DNA of 64,000 nucleotides from Azospirillum brasilense (GCF_008365405.1 NZ_QOKV01000013.1:123607-187606); one strand, 5' to 3'. Numbered from the stretch's first letter, positions 19,172-28,061 are shown. The notes: generated by a model not told the origin, from the sequence alone. Numbers and translations are program-made.

Positions 19172-19774
19172 TTACCAGCCGCCCGTGCTCAGCCAGCGCT
19201 CCACCATGTCCAGCCGGTCCCAGCCCCAGAAGGGTTCGTCGTCGACGATGACGAAGGGGGAGCCGAAGACTCCGCGGTCCACCGCCGCGTCGTTCTCGGC
19301 GCGCAGGCGGTCCTTGACGGTCTGGTCCTGGAGGGCTGCGGCCACCGCCGCCCGGTCGTGGCCGAGCCTGCCGGCGATCTCCACCACCGCTTCGGCGGGG
19401 CCGATGTCGCGCCCCTCCCCCCAATGGGCGTGGTAGAGGGTGCGGGCCAGCAGCTTCGCCTGCTCGGGATGCTCGTCAGTCAGCCAGTAGAAGGCGCGCG
19501 ACGCGGCGACGCTGTTGGCGGGGGCCGAATCGGGGTAGGTGAAGGGCGCGTTGGTCAGCCGGGCGATCCGGCCCACGTCATGGACCAGATACTCGCCGCG
19601 CAACGGCTGCTGAAGGTTCGGCTTCATCCCCGTCACCTTGAAGATGGCGCCGAGCAGGATCGGGCGCCAGGTGACGGTGCGGCCATGCGCCGCAGCCAGC
19701 TCCTCGATGCGGCGGCTGGCGAAATAGCCGTAGGGCGAGGCGAAGTCGAAGTAGAAATCGATGGGGTCGGCCAT
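19172..19774 (-). CDS. 2-hydroxychromene-2-carboxylate isomerase/DsbA-like oxidoreductase family protein
   Basis: A 200-residue protein of the thioredoxin-fold HCCA isomerase (kappa-class GST-like) family: N-terminal DFYFDFASPYGYFASRRI with the conserved Ser in place of a CxxC, WRPILLGAIFK, and the C-terminal GVFGSPFVIVDDEPFWGWDRLDMVERWL. Members isomerise 2-hydroxychromene-2-carboxylate in naphthalene breakdown or act as glutathione-dependent isomerases; no aromatic degradation genes are near, so the substrate is open. ATG 19774 has GGGAGGAA upstream; the longer open frame to 19972 runs through a hairpin block and is not coding. Confidence 0.87.
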   Translation of the reverse strand: MADPIDFYFDFASPYGYFASRRIEELAAAHGRTVTWRPILLGAIFKVTGMKPNLQQPLRGEYLVHDVGRIARLTNAPFTYPDSAPANSVAASRAFYWLTDEHPEQAKLLARTLYHAHWGEGRDIGPAEAVVEIAGRLGHDRAAVAAALQDQTVKDRLRAENDAAVDRGVFGSPFVIVDDEPFWGWDRLDMVERWLSTGGW

Positions 19775-19858
19775 CCGCGGTTCCTCCCGGTTCTGCTTTT
19801 CCGGAAAGGCTAGCGCGCGCCGAAGGTTCCGTCCAGCCGCCGACGGCTGGACGGGACT

Positions 19859-19976
19859 CATACGGCCGGCGCATGAACAGTCCCATGATCGGCCGGCCGT
19901 ATGACCCTTTCGCACATGGCTGCGCCATGTGCTGTCGGGTTTGAACCGAAAGCGTTTGATGAAAGCCATCAAACGC
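19859..19976. repeat. Block of three consecutive perfect or near-perfect hairpins
   Basis: CATACGGCCGGC/GCCGGCCGTATG (19859-19870 with 19892-19903), GCACATGGC/GCCATGTGC (19912-19932, loop TGC) and GCGTTTGATG/CATCAAACGC (19952-19976, loop AAAGC; extendable to a 17-bp stem ACCGAA...TTCGGT with one mismatch). The block lies between two minus-strand genes. The rightmost hairpin could terminate the response regulator gene, but three stems in 118 bp look like a REP/BIME-type palindromic element. Confidence 0.65.
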
Positions 19977-19984
19977 CTTCGGTA

Positions 19985-20698
19985 TCAGACCGTCTTCACC
20001 TTGGCGTCGAAGACATAGCCGGCGCCGCGCTCGGTCTTGATGATGCGCGGCTCCTTCGGATTCGCCTCGATCTTGCGGCGCAGGCGCAGGATCAGCACGT
20101 CGATGGAACGGTCGAACACCTCCGCACCGTCGGCGCGGGTCAGGTCCAGCAGCTGGTCGCGGGTCAGCACCCGCTGCGGGCGCTTCACGAAGGCGGCGAG
20201 CAGGCCGAACTCCGCCTTGGTCAACTCGACCTCGCGCCCATCCTGGCTGCGCAGGCGCTGGGCGGTCAGGTCCAGCTCCCAATTGGCGAACTGCACAACG
20301 GCGCGCAGGTCGTCAGGGCTGCGCGGCGGGCGTCCCTCGCCGGAGACGCGGCGCAGCACGGCCTTGATGCGAGCCAATAATTCGCGCGGGTTGAACGGCT
20401 TGGTCAGATAGTCGTCGGCGCCAAGCTCCAGACCGACGATGCGGTCCACATCCTGGTCCTTCGACGACAGAATGATGACGGGGATGTGCGATTCGGTGCG
20501 GATCTGACGGACCAGCCCCAGCCCGTCGCCGTCCGGAAGCCGCAGGTCGCAGACCACCAGATCGACGGAGTCGCTCTCCAACGCCTTCTTCGCCGCGGCC
20601 GTGTCCGGTGCGGTGGTCACGCGATAGCCTTCCGAAGCCAGATAGGACTCCAGAAGTTCGCGCACCGGCTCGTCATCATCGACCGCGAGAATGTGCAT
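19985..20698 (-). CDS. OmpR/PhoB-family response regulator
   Basis: A 237-residue two-domain regulator. The receiver shows ILAVDDDEPV, phospho-acceptor Asp in LVVCDLRLPDGDG (about residue 53), VIILSS and Lys in YLTKPFNPREL. The winged-helix domain has VELTKAEFGLLAAF, RVLTRDQLLDLT, the recognition helix DRSIDVLILRLRRKI and the wing IIKTERGAGYVF. No sensor kinase adjoins it, so it is an orphan in this window. It is closest in style to TorR/OmpR-type regulators, but the target genes are not evident. Confidence 0.93.
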   Translation of the reverse strand: MHILAVDDDEPVRELLESYLASEGYRVTTAPDTAAAKKALESDSVDLVVCDLRLPDGDGLGLVRQIRTESHIPVIILSSKDQDVDRIVGLELGADDYLTKPFNPRELLARIKAVLRRVSGEGRPPRSPDDLRAVVQFANWELDLTAQRLRSQDGREVELTKAEFGLLAAFVKRPQRVLTRDQLLDLTRADGAEVFDRSIDVLILRLRRKIEANPKEPRIIKTERGAGYVFDAKVKTV

Positions 20699-20922
20699 GG
20701 CCGTTACCTCCCGTCCTCTTCATAGCTCACCGCCATGGGTGCACGCAATCGGTTACAAGCCCGTAACAGGCACTCGCCGCACGACCGCTGGGTGAATCGG
20801 CTGAAACATCCCACCGTGCGAACGAAACGAAAAAGCCGGTTTCCTGAAATCACGCGGTCATCACAGGTTGGTTTATTCCTCTCAGCCGCGAGGCGAAAGG
20901 CAAAAGCCCGCACCGAAGGGGA

Positions 20923-21114
20923 ATGACGATGCTCGTGCTCGACCAGTGCCTGGAACGGATGGCCCATCTCGACCGCGCCGACCGCCTGCTGAACGAGGTG
21001 CGCGTCTACAACAGCCGCCTGCCGATCCGCGAAGCGCTGGCCCAGCACCGCGCGCTGCTGAGCGAGGCCCGCCGCCACATCGAATCGGCGCGCACGCTGG
21101 TCGGCGAGCCCTGA
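20923..21114 (+). CDS. Small hypothetical helical protein (63 residues)
   Basis: ATG at 20923 (a second in-frame ATG at 20929) follows AAGGGGA at good spacing. The product is charged and predicted helical (LDQCLERMAHLDRADRLLNEV, HRALLSEARRHIESARTL), without signal peptide or membrane segment. It diverges from the response regulator gene. I recognise no family; coding status rests on the ribosome-binding site and codon bias. Confidence 0.5.
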   Translation: MTMLVLDQCLERMAHLDRADRLLNEVRVYNSRLPIREALAQHRALLSEARRHIESARTLVGEP

Positions 21115-21132
21115 GCCGGAGATGCGAAACGC

Positions 21133-21546
21133 TCAACAGCGCGCGGTGACCTCGATCTCGATCCTCATGCGCGGGTCGGCCAGCGGGCAGACCATGGTCG
21201 TGCCGATGGGCGGGCGGTCGCGGAACTCCTCCGCCAGGATCGGCTGAACCCGAGGAAAGTCCGCGGCGTCCGCCAGATAGACCCGCATCCGCACCACATC
21301 CGACAAGTCCGCTTCCGACCGCCGCAGCGTCCGGCGGATGTTGCGCAGGGTCTGGCGTGCCTGCTCCTCCACGTCGCCGGCCATCGTCCGACGCTCCGCA
21401 TCGAAGCCGGAGGTGCCGGACACGAACACCCACCGCCGGTCCGGAGCACCCGCGGCCCCGGCCACACTGCCGGCCACGACGGCCCGAACGCCGTCCCCCC
21501 GCCAGCCGCCGGCCACCCCTTCAGCTCCGCTCTCGCCAGGATTCAT
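21133..21546 (-). CDS. RidA/YjgF-family protein
   Basis: A 137-residue protein ending in RIEIEVTARC, with WVFVSGTSGFD, EEQARQTLRNIRRTL, VVRMRVYLADAADF and RPPIGTTMV in the RidA order. The conserved Arg before the final strand is present (DPRMRIEIEV). RidA proteins hydrolyse reactive enamine/imine intermediates or act in catabolic pathways. The first 25 residues are Gly/Ala-rich and may be an over-long start. Confidence 0.85.
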   Translation of the reverse strand: MNPGESGAEGVAGGWRGDGVRAVVAGSVAGAAGAPDRRWVFVSGTSGFDAERRTMAGDVEEQARQTLRNIRRTLRRSEADLSDVVRMRVYLADAADFPRVQPILAEEFRDRPPIGTTMVCPLADPRMRIEIEVTARC

Positions 21547-21722
21547 GGCTCTCCCCTCCCTTTATTGTTCGTGTTCTTTATAGTCAGCAAAACCGACTTG
21601 GCACCTTTATGTCACAGAGGGCCGAATCCGCACAAACCCTGACCAGCGGCGGTTCCGCGGCATGTCGGCGCGGTTCGGTCCTTTCCGCCTGCCCAAATCT
21701 TTCCCAAATCAAAGCGTAAGCC

Positions 21723-21768
21723 GGGCCAATCAGTCGGGCTCAGTCAGCCGGGTCCAATCAGCCGGGCC
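21723..21768. repeat. Short tandem repeat upstream of the DUF4139-like gene
   Basis: CCAATCAGTCGGG, CAGTCAGCCGGG and CCAATCAGCCGGG follow one another with 13-15 bp period, 40-80 bp before the start of the next gene. A slippage repeat or a repeated binding site. Confidence 0.4.
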
Positions 21769-21804
21769 AAGAACGCCCAATCGTCCATAACGGGAGAAAC
21801 CCGC

Positions 21805-23934
21805 ATGTCCGGGATCACGAAAGCCGCCCTCTTCACCCTCGCCGTGCCGCTGCTGGCCGCGCCCGCCCTGGCGGCGGACCAGCCGCCGGGAGCGCTGTCG
21901 CTGAAGCGGGTGCTGCTGTCCACCGGCGGCGTCGGCTATTTCGAGCATGAGGCGCGCGTGTCCGGCGACGCGGCGCTGACCCTGGAGGTGCGCCGCGATC
22001 AGGTGGACGACGTGCTGAAGAGCATCGTGGTCTACGACGACCACGGCGGCATCGGCACGGTGGACCTGCCGGGGCAGGAGCCGCTGGAGACCGCCTTCCG
22101 CGAGCTGCCCTTCACGCCGGAGGATCTCGCCTCCCCCACCGCCCTGTTGAACGCGATGAAGGGGGCGGAGGTGCAGACCAGCGGCTCCCGCGCGGTGTCG
22201 GGCCGGCTGCTCTCGGTGACCGAGGAATACACCCAGCTTCCCAACGGCGGCGGCACCGTCACCCGCAACCGGGTCAGCCTGATGACCGCGGAGGGGCTGC
22301 GCCAGCTCGTCCTGGAGGAGACCGATTCCCTGCGCTTCGCCGACCCGCGGGTGCAGGAGCAGCTCGACACCGCGCTGGCCGCGGTCGCTGGAGCGGCGGG
22401 CAAGGAGCGGCGGCGCCTGACCATCCGCACCACCGCCCCGCAGACGGACGCGGACGCGGACGCCGAGCGCACCGTGCGCGTCGCCTATGTGGTGGCCGCC
22501 CCGCTGTGGAAGGCGACCTACCGCCTGACCCTGCCCGAATCGGCGCCCGGATCGGCGAAGGGGAGCGAGGGCGGCACCGGCGACCTGCAGGGCTGGGCCG
22601 TGCTGGAAAATCTCAGCGGCGACGATTGGAAGGGGGTGGAGCTGTCGGTGGCCTCGGGCAATCCGGTCACCTTCCGGCAGGCGCTCTACTCCGCCTATTT
22701 CGTGAATCGGCCGGAGGTGCCGGTGGAGGTGCTCGGCCGCGTCCTGCCTCCCCCCGACGAGGGGGCCGTGGCCGCCGACGCGATGGCGAAGGCCATGGAA
22801 CCGGCCGTCCGCTCGCGCGCCGCCACCGAGTCCGGCGCCCCCACCGCCATGGCCGCCCCGCCCGCCCCGGCGCCGGCCATGAGTGCGCCCTTCGCCGGGG
22901 CGATGCCGCAGCGCGCGGCGGAGACCACCCCCGCCGAAAGCACGGAGGCGACGGCACAGGTGCTGTTCCGCTACCCGCAGCCGGTGACCCTGGCCAACGG
23001 CGGCACGATGATGATGCCGATCACCGCCCGCGCCATCCCGGCGGAGCGGCTGTCGCTCTACCAGCCCAACACCCAGCCGCGCCACCCGCTGGCCGCGCTG
23101 CGCCTCAGCAACGGCGACTCGGGCGAGACCGGCCTGCCGCCGGGCGTGCTGACGCTCTATGAGCGGCTGGGCGGGGCCGCCGCCTATGTGGGCGACGCGC
23201 GGCTGGCCACGCTTCCGGCGGGCGAGAGCCGAATCCTCAGCTTCGCGGTGGATCAGGCGGTGACGGTGGACCGCTCCGAGCAGCCGAGCCGCACCCTGTC
23301 CCGCGCCACCCTGGCCGATGGGGTGCTGCAGCTGACCGTGACCGACCGCCAGACCACCACCTACCGGATCGCCGGCGCGGCGGGCGAGGACCGCACCGTC
23401 ATCGTCGAGCACCCGCGGCGTTCCGGTTGGGAACTGGTGCAGCCCACGGGCGGGGCGACGGGCGGAGCCGCCCCGGACCTGACCGCCGACGCCTACCGCC
23501 TGCCGGTGGCGGTGCCCGCCGGCCAGACGGTGACCTTGGCCGTCGCTCTGGAGCGCCCGCGGATCGAACGGTTCGGCATTTCGGAGATGTCGCCGGAGCA
23601 GGTGCGGGCCTACGCTTCCTCCACGGAACTGCCGCCCGCGGCGCGCGAGGCCCTGGCGAAGGTTGCGACCCTGCGCGGCGCCGTCGCCGACAAGGAGCGC
23701 CGCGTCGCCGACCTGGAGCGCGAACAGGCGGAGATCAGCAAGGAGCAGGAGCGGCTGCGCCAGAACCTCGCCACGCTGCCGCGCGACAGCGACCTGTTCA
23801 AGCGGACCATCGCCAAGATGGGCGAGCAGGAAACCCGCCTGGACGGTCTGTCCCGCGAGCTGACCACCGCCCGCAAGGAGGCCGACACCGCCCGCAACAC
23901 GCTGCGCGATCAGGTGCGCGGCATGACGTTCTGA
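21805..23934 (+). CDS. Secreted DUF4139-like protein
   Basis: A 709-residue protein with a Sec signal peptide (KAALFTLAVPLLAAPALAAD). The N-terminal domain is beta-rich (LLSTGGVGYFEHEARV, DQVDDVLKSIVVYD). A central domain typical of DUF4139 proteins follows (YVVAAPLWKATYRLTL, GWAVLENLSGDDWKGVELSVASG). After an Ala/Pro-rich linker (about residues 320-385) come further beta-sheet segments, and the last 100 residues are a long coiled coil (ADKERRVADLEREQAEISKE onward). Probably periplasmic or outer-membrane associated. Molecular function unknown; no catalytic motif is visible. No obvious operon partner. Confidence 0.72.
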   Translation: MSGITKAALFTLAVPLLAAPALAADQPPGALSLKRVLLSTGGVGYFEHEARVSGDAALTLEVRRDQVDDVLKSIVVYDDHGGIGTVDLPGQEPLETAFRELPFTPEDLASPTALLNAMKGAEVQTSGSRAVSGRLLSVTEEYTQLPNGGGTVTRNRVSLMTAEGLRQLVLEETDSLRFADPRVQEQLDTALAAVAGAAGKERRRLTIRTTAPQTDADADAERTVRVAYVVAAPLWKATYRLTLPESAPGSAKGSEGGTGDLQGWAVLENLSGDDWKGVELSVASGNPVTFRQALYSAYFVNRPEVPVEVLGRVLPPPDEGAVAADAMAKAMEPAVRSRAATESGAPTAMAAPPAPAPAMSAPFAGAMPQRAAETTPAESTEATAQVLFRYPQPVTLANGGTMMMPITARAIPAERLSLYQPNTQPRHPLAALRLSNGDSGETGLPPGVLTLYERLGGAAAYVGDARLATLPAGESRILSFAVDQAVTVDRSEQPSRTLSRATLADGVLQLTVTDRQTTTYRIAGAAGEDRTVIVEHPRRSGWELVQPTGGATGGAAPDLTADAYRLPVAVPAGQTVTLAVALERPRIERFGISEMSPEQVRAYASSTELPPAAREALAKVATLRGAVADKERRVADLEREQAEISKEQERLRQNLATLPRDSDLFKRTIAKMGEQETRLDGLSRELTTARKEADTARNTLRDQVRGMTF

Positions 23935-23964
23935 GAGCGGCGGGCTAAGGGTGAAGGCGGACCG

Positions 23965-24663
23965 TCACCAGGGCAGCGGCGACACGCCGAACAGCATCCG
24001 GTGCAGATGCAGCAGCCCGCCATAGGCCAGCAGAGCCACCGCCGGGCGCCACCAGCCGATCTCTCGCCAGACGAGGCTTTGGCGCCCGGCCAGGATCGCC
24101 GCGAAGGGCAGGTTGGACGTGCGTGCGGCGTAGCGGTCCCACGCCGCCCCCAGCCGCCGCGCCAGCTTCGCGTCGATCAGGACGCTGCCGCCCAGCGCCA
24201 GCAGGGCGAGCGTGCCGAACAGGATCAGCGAGGCGAGATCGCCGTTCGGCACCATATGGGCGACCGCCCACAACCCGACGCCCCACAGGAACGGGTTGCG
24301 CGTCACCCGCAGAATGCCGCGGACCGGCTCCCGGTCGCCGGTCAGCAGCGTCTCCTGCCCGACCGAGGTCGGATTGGGGGTGGAAAGGCCGGCGACGAGC
24401 AGGAACAGCGCGGCCGGCACCAGAAGGACCGGCACCCAGGCCAGCCCGCCGGCGGGCGGCCACAACGGCACGGAGGGCGCCGCGTTGTAGGCCGCCGCCA
24501 GCCACCAGAAGGCCAGCGCTGAGATCAGCGAATAGAGGCCGAGATAGGGCTTCTCGCCCAGCCGTCCGACCAGCGCCGCGCGCAGCGGCGTGCTGGAAAT
24601 GCCGAAATGCGTCAGCAGCAGGAACAATCCCGCGGCGAATAGATGGGCGATGGTGCCGGTCAT
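23965..24663 (-). CDS. NnrU-family membrane protein
   Basis: A 232-residue integral membrane protein with about six helices: AHLFAAGLFLLLTHFGIS, YLGLYSLISALAFWWLAAAY, WVPVLLVPAALFLLVAGLS, a soluble-facing loop GILRVTRNPFLWGVGLWAVAHM, and a final helix near LLAYGGLLHLHRML. RVTRNPFLWG and DAKLARRLGAAWDRYAARTSNLPF are characteristic of NnrU, a protein first linked to nitric oxide/denitrification regulons and also distant to isoprenylcysteine methyltransferases. The start is ATG 24663, not the long upstream frame. No denitrification genes are nearby. Confidence 0.88.
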   Translation of the reverse strand: MTGTIAHLFAAGLFLLLTHFGISSTPLRAALVGRLGEKPYLGLYSLISALAFWWLAAAYNAAPSVPLWPPAGGLAWVPVLLVPAALFLLVAGLSTPNPTSVGQETLLTGDREPVRGILRVTRNPFLWGVGLWAVAHMVPNGDLASLILFGTLALLALGGSVLIDAKLARRLGAAWDRYAARTSNLPFAAILAGRQSLVWREIGWWRPAVALLAYGGLLHLHRMLFGVSPLPW

Positions 24664-24692
24664 GCGCGGTCTCCCGGTCGCGAAGCCTCTCG

Positions 24693-25166
24693 TCAGGCGC
24701 CCTTTTCCAGCGTCGTGCCGCTGCAATAGGCCCAATCGTCGCCGTGCAGGCCGAAGAACAGGGCCACCGGCTGCTTGCCGGAGCGGTCGATCACCACGCG
24801 GAAGCGGTTGCCGGTGCAGGCGCCGGCCGCCTGCTTCTGGTAGGGCAGCTTGACGCTCTTCGACGTCAGGCAGGAATCCGCGGCCTTGGGCGGGTTGGCC
24901 GACGCGTCGATGCGCTTGCCGTTCAGCACCATGTAGTAGTTGGTGGCCTGCCCGCCCTTCACCTCGGCCTTCACCTCGATCTTGCCGAATCGGGACTTGT
25001 AGAGGCCGGCGTCGGTTTCGCCATCCGGCGCGCCGGGAGCGATGGCGCGGAAGGACACGGCGCCGCAGGCCGGCGGCTCCTTCTTCTGGGCGAAGGCCGG
25101 CTGGGCCAGGATGAGGGTGGCGGCGCCCGCGACCAATGCGGCACCGAGAAGACGCGACAGCGGCAT
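24693..25166 (-). CDS. Secreted hypothetical protein (157 residues)
   Basis: ATG 25166 preceded by AGGAGG. Sec signal peptide (LLGAALVAGAATLILAQPAFAQ), then a mature domain of about 130 residues with four cysteines (PPACGAV, DSCLTSK, GACTGNRF, WAYCSG) that could form two disulfides. It lies between a thioesterase and nnrU on the same strand with short gaps. I recognise no family. Confidence 0.75.
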   Translation of the reverse strand: MPLSRLLGAALVAGAATLILAQPAFAQKKEPPACGAVSFRAIAPGAPDGETDAGLYKSRFGKIEVKAEVKGGQATNYYMVLNGKRIDASANPPKAADSCLTSKSVKLPYQKQAAGACTGNRFRVVIDRSGKQPVALFFGLHGDDWAYCSGTTLEKGA

Positions 25167-25204
25167 GCGAACCTCCTGGATCGGATGGAAGGGGTTGGGA
25201 CGGG

Positions 25205-25648
25205 TCAGGCGGGGGCCTGGCAGAACAGGGTCTGCTGCATGATGGCGCAGTCCTTCTCCATGCCACCGTCGAGCATGGAAATCTCGACGCTGGTGACGGT
25301 CAGGGTGCGGCCCGGCTTCAGCACGCGGGCGCGGGCGATCATCACCTCGCCCTTGGCCGGCGACATCAGGTTGACCTTGAACTCCACCGCCAGGACCTCG
25401 CTGCCCGCCGGCATCAGCGTGTAGCCGGCGTAGCCCCCGGCGTTGTCGGCCAGCGTGCTGACCATGCCCGCGTGGAAGAAGCCGTGCTGCTGCGTCAGGT
25501 CGGCGCGGAACGGCAGGCGCATCTCGCAGAAGCCGGGCTCCAGCCACGTCAGTTCGATCCCCAGTGTCTTGCAGATCGGTTGGATTTCGAAGCTGGCGCG
25601 GCAGCGCGCCTCCCAGTCCGGGTCGCGCGGTTCGAAGATCTTGGGCAC
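25205..25648 (-). CDS. PaaI-family hotdog thioesterase
   Basis: A 147-residue hotdog-fold protein. TQQHGFFHAGMVSTLADNAGGYAGYTL is the PaaI-type active-site segment (HG-x-x-H-x-G with a downstream acidic residue), followed by VEFKVNLMSPAKGE and GRTLTVTSVEI. Such enzymes hydrolyse acyl- or phenylacetyl-CoA thioesters. It sits 64 bp downstream of thiG in the same direction, but no functional link to thiamine is apparent. Confidence 0.88.
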   Translation of the reverse strand: MPKIFEPRDPDWEARCRASFEIQPICKTLGIELTWLEPGFCEMRLPFRADLTQQHGFFHAGMVSTLADNAGGYAGYTLMPAGSEVLAVEFKVNLMSPAKGEVMIARARVLKPGRTLTVTSVEISMLDGGMEKDCAIMQQTLFCQAPA

Positions 25649-25711
25649 GTCTCGGGTCTCTCTGATCGTTTTCGGGGGTTCAAATCGGACGGCCCCTACC
25701 CTGCGCCAGCC

Positions 25712-26482
25712 TTACGTTCCGATCAAGCCGAGCTGCGGGCTCGACGCCTCGGCGAAGGCGCGTTTCGGCATGCGCCCGGCCAGACGGGCCGTCCGCCCCG
25801 CCGCCACCGCGTCGCGCATCGCCGCCGCCATGCGCACCGGATCGCGCGCCTTCGACACCGCGGTGTTCAGCAGGACGGCGGCGCAGCCCAGCTCCATCGC
25901 CAGGGCGGCGTCCGACGCCGTGCCGATCCCGGCGTCCAGAACCACCGGCACCGGGCTGCGCGCGCAGATCGTCTCGATGGCGTGCGGGTTGCGGATGCCC
26001 AGCCCCGAGCCGATGAAGGCGCCCAACGGCATCACCGCCGCCGCCCCCAGGTCGGCGAGCTTGCGGCAGGTCACCGGATCGTCGTTGCAGTAGGGCAGAA
26101 CGGTGAAGCCATCGGCCACCAGCTCCTCGGTCGCGCGCAGCAGTTCCTCGACGTCGGGATAGAGCAGTTCGCGGTCGCCGATGACCTCCAGCTTGATCCA
26201 GTCCACGCCCAGCGCCTCGCGGGCGAGCTGCGCGGTCAGCACCGCCTCCTTGGCGGTCAGGCAGCCGGCGGTGTTGGGCAGCAGCCCGGCGCGGTCGCCG
26301 ATGACGTCGACGAGGCTTTCCGAATAGCCGTCCAGGCTGATGCGGCGGATGGCCAGCGTGACCAGTTCGCTGCCGCTGGCCTCCAGCGCGTCGAGCATGA
26401 CCTGCTGGTTCGGATAGCCGGCGGTGCCGAGAAACAGGCGCGAGCGGAACTCACGGCCCGCTATGGTGAGCGTGTCGTTCAT
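25712..26482 (-). CDS. thiG: Thiazole synthase ThiG
   Basis: Builds the thiazole phosphate of thiamine from deoxyxylulose-5-phosphate, dehydroglycine and ThiS thiocarboxylate. The 256-residue TIM barrel shows SRLFLGTAGYPN, the Schiff-base lysine in WIKLEVIGD, LPYCNDDPVTCRKL, VMPLGAFIGSGLGI and VVLDAGIGTASDAA. It is downstream of thiO and thiS, separated from thiS by 193 bp holding a hairpin-rich repeat. Confidence 0.96.
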   Translation of the reverse strand: MNDTLTIAGREFRSRLFLGTAGYPNQQVMLDALEASGSELVTLAIRRISLDGYSESLVDVIGDRAGLLPNTAGCLTAKEAVLTAQLAREALGVDWIKLEVIGDRELLYPDVEELLRATEELVADGFTVLPYCNDDPVTCRKLADLGAAAVMPLGAFIGSGLGIRNPHAIETICARSPVPVVLDAGIGTASDAALAMELGCAAVLLNTAVSKARDPVRMAAAMRDAVAAGRTARLAGRMPKRAFAEASSPQLGLIGT

Positions 26483-26507
26483 GGGTGTGTCCTCGACGAT
26501 TGATATG

Positions 26508-26648
26508 CCCTCTCCCGCCTCGGGAGAGGGAAGGGGCCCGCGCGAAGCGTGGGAAGGGTGAGAGTGCCGCCAAGAATCAGCGCATTGATCCTCGCATGAC
26601 CCTCACCCGGCCCTTCGGGCCACCCTCTCCCGGGGCCGGAGAGGGAAA
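26508..26648. repeat. Hairpin-rich REP-like element inside the thi operon
   Basis: CCCTCTCCC/GGGAGAGGG (26508-26530) and, after about 90 bp, GGCCC/GGGCC and CCCTCTCC/GGAGAGGG form mirrored stems; the outer blocks (AAGGGTGAG near 26555, GACCCTCACCC near 26600) are inverted copies of each other. This is the kind of dispersed 'CCCTCTCCC' palindromic element seen between genes in many GC-rich proteobacteria. It interrupts thiS-thiG and may act as an mRNA processing or stability element. Confidence 0.75.
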
Positions 26649-26675
26649 ATGCCTTTGATTGGGAATGCCCTGCGC

Positions 26676-26885
26676 TCAGCCGCCCTGCACGGGGCGGATG
26701 ATCTCCAGGGCGTCCCCCGCGGACAGCGGCGTCTCTTCCCAGCGGCGGGACGGCAGGACGGCGCCGTTGAGGGCGACGGCGACCCCGCGCGTGCCCGCGG
26801 CGATTCCCCGCCCGGCCAGCAGGGCGGCTACGGTGGGGACGGCAAGGTCCTCCTCCCGCCCGTTGACGCGGATGCGGGCGCTCAT
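26676..26885 (-). CDS. thiS: Sulfur carrier protein ThiS
   Basis: A 69-residue ubiquitin-fold protein (IRVNGREEDL, TVAALLAGRGI, VAVALNGAVLPS, LSAGDALEIIRPVQGG) ending in the diagnostic Gly-Gly that is adenylylated and thiocarboxylated. The start codon overlaps the thiO stop by 4 bp (ATGA). It carries sulfur to ThiG. Confidence 0.95.
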   Translation of the reverse strand: MSARIRVNGREEDLAVPTVAALLAGRGIAAGTRGVAVALNGAVLPSRRWEETPLSAGDALEIIRPVQGG

Positions 26886-28051
26886 GCCGCGGCTCCCTTG
26901 GGCTGGGCGAAGCGGTCGAGCGCGAAGGGGCGGATCACCGAATCCGTCTCCCCGGTCAGGATCAGCCGCGCGATCGACTCCGCGGTGACCGGGGTCAGCA
27001 GGATGCCGTTGCGGTGGTGCCCGGTGGCATAGACCAGCCCCTCTACCTCCGAGAGGCCGAGGATCGGGGCGTCGTCGCGGGTGCCGGGGCGGAAGCCGGC
27101 CCACGCTTCCTCGATGGGCAGTTCGGCGATGCCCGGCAGGGCACGCCACGCCCCCTCCAGCAGGGCGAACTGGCCCCCGGCGGTCAGCCGATCGTCGAAT
27201 CCGCGCTCCTCCGTCGTGGCGCCGACCAGCAGCCGCCCGTCCAGCCGCGGGATCAGGTAGGTGCCGGGGGTCCACACCACATGGCGCAGCAGCGGCAGCC
27301 GGGAGTCCATGCGCAGGCAGAGCATCTGGCCCTTCACCGGGCGCACGGGCGGACGCACCGCCGGGGACAGCCCGTCGATCCAGCCCGACCACGCCCCGGC
27401 GGCCAGAATCACCCGGTCGGCCTCGAACAGCCGGTCGCCGACCTGGACGCCGACAGCCCGGCCGCCGCGGATCTCGATGCGGGACACCTCGGCATACTCG
27501 TGCACCACGGCGCCGGCCCGCAGGGCGGCGGCATGCAGGGCGGCGGCGACCTTGCGGTTGTCGACCTGATGGTCGCCGGCGCAGAACAGCGCGCCGGCCA
27601 CGCCGGGCTGGAGATAGGGCTCGCGCCGCCGCACCTCCGCCCCGCTCAGCCATTCCACCGGCAGGCCGAGCTTGGTCTGGAAGTCGTGCAGGAAGCGCAC
27701 CTTGGCCGCGTCGTCGGCGTTCAGCGCGATGACCATCGTGCCTTCGTCGCGCAGGTCAACCGCCATGCCGGACGCGGCCTCCAGCTCCGCCGCGAAGGCG
27801 GGCCACAGGTCCTGCGAGGCGCGGGTCAGCGGCAGAAGGCTCTCTTCGCCGGGTTCGGTCTCCACGCAGGCGGCGAGCATGCCGCCCGCGGCGTGGCTGG
27901 CGCCCCGGCCGGCGGCGCCACGGTCGAAGACCTCGACCCGGCAGCCGGCGGCGGCCAGCCTCCAGGCGATGGAGAGGCCGACCACCCCGGCGCCGATCAC
28001 GGCGACGGTGGGTTTCGCGGAATCAGAATGAAATAAGGGCGCGGATACCAT
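26882..28051 (-). CDS. thiO: Glycine oxidase ThiO
   Basis: FAD enzyme oxidising glycine to the iminoacetate used by ThiG in aerobes. The 389-residue DAO-family protein has the Rossmann motif VAVIGAGVVGLSIAWRLA, FDRGAAGRGASHAAGGML, a C-terminal GFRPGTRDDAPIL and ATGHHRNGILLTPVTAESIA. First gene of thiO-thiS-thiG; its start lies just after the TPP riboswitch. ATG 28051 uses GGGAG at the riboswitch 3' edge. Confidence 0.95.
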   Translation of the reverse strand: MVSAPLFHSDSAKPTVAVIGAGVVGLSIAWRLAAAGCRVEVFDRGAAGRGASHAAGGMLAACVETEPGEESLLPLTRASQDLWPAFAAELEAASGMAVDLRDEGTMVIALNADDAAKVRFLHDFQTKLGLPVEWLSGAEVRRREPYLQPGVAGALFCAGDHQVDNRKVAAALHAAALRAGAVVHEYAEVSRIEIRGGRAVGVQVGDRLFEADRVILAAGAWSGWIDGLSPAVRPPVRPVKGQMLCLRMDSRLPLLRHVVWTPGTYLIPRLDGRLLVGATTEERGFDDRLTAGGQFALLEGAWRALPGIAELPIEEAWAGFRPGTRDDAPILGLSEVEGLVYATGHHRNGILLTPVTAESIARLILTGETDSVIRPFALDRFAQPKGAAA

Positions 28052-28061
28052 GCGGCGGCTC

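Noticed and set aside
26508..26648. Mirrored CCCTCTCCC blocks as a possible CRISPR or IS
   Set aside because: No regular repeat-spacer array, no ORF and no target duplication; it fits a REP-like palindromic element.
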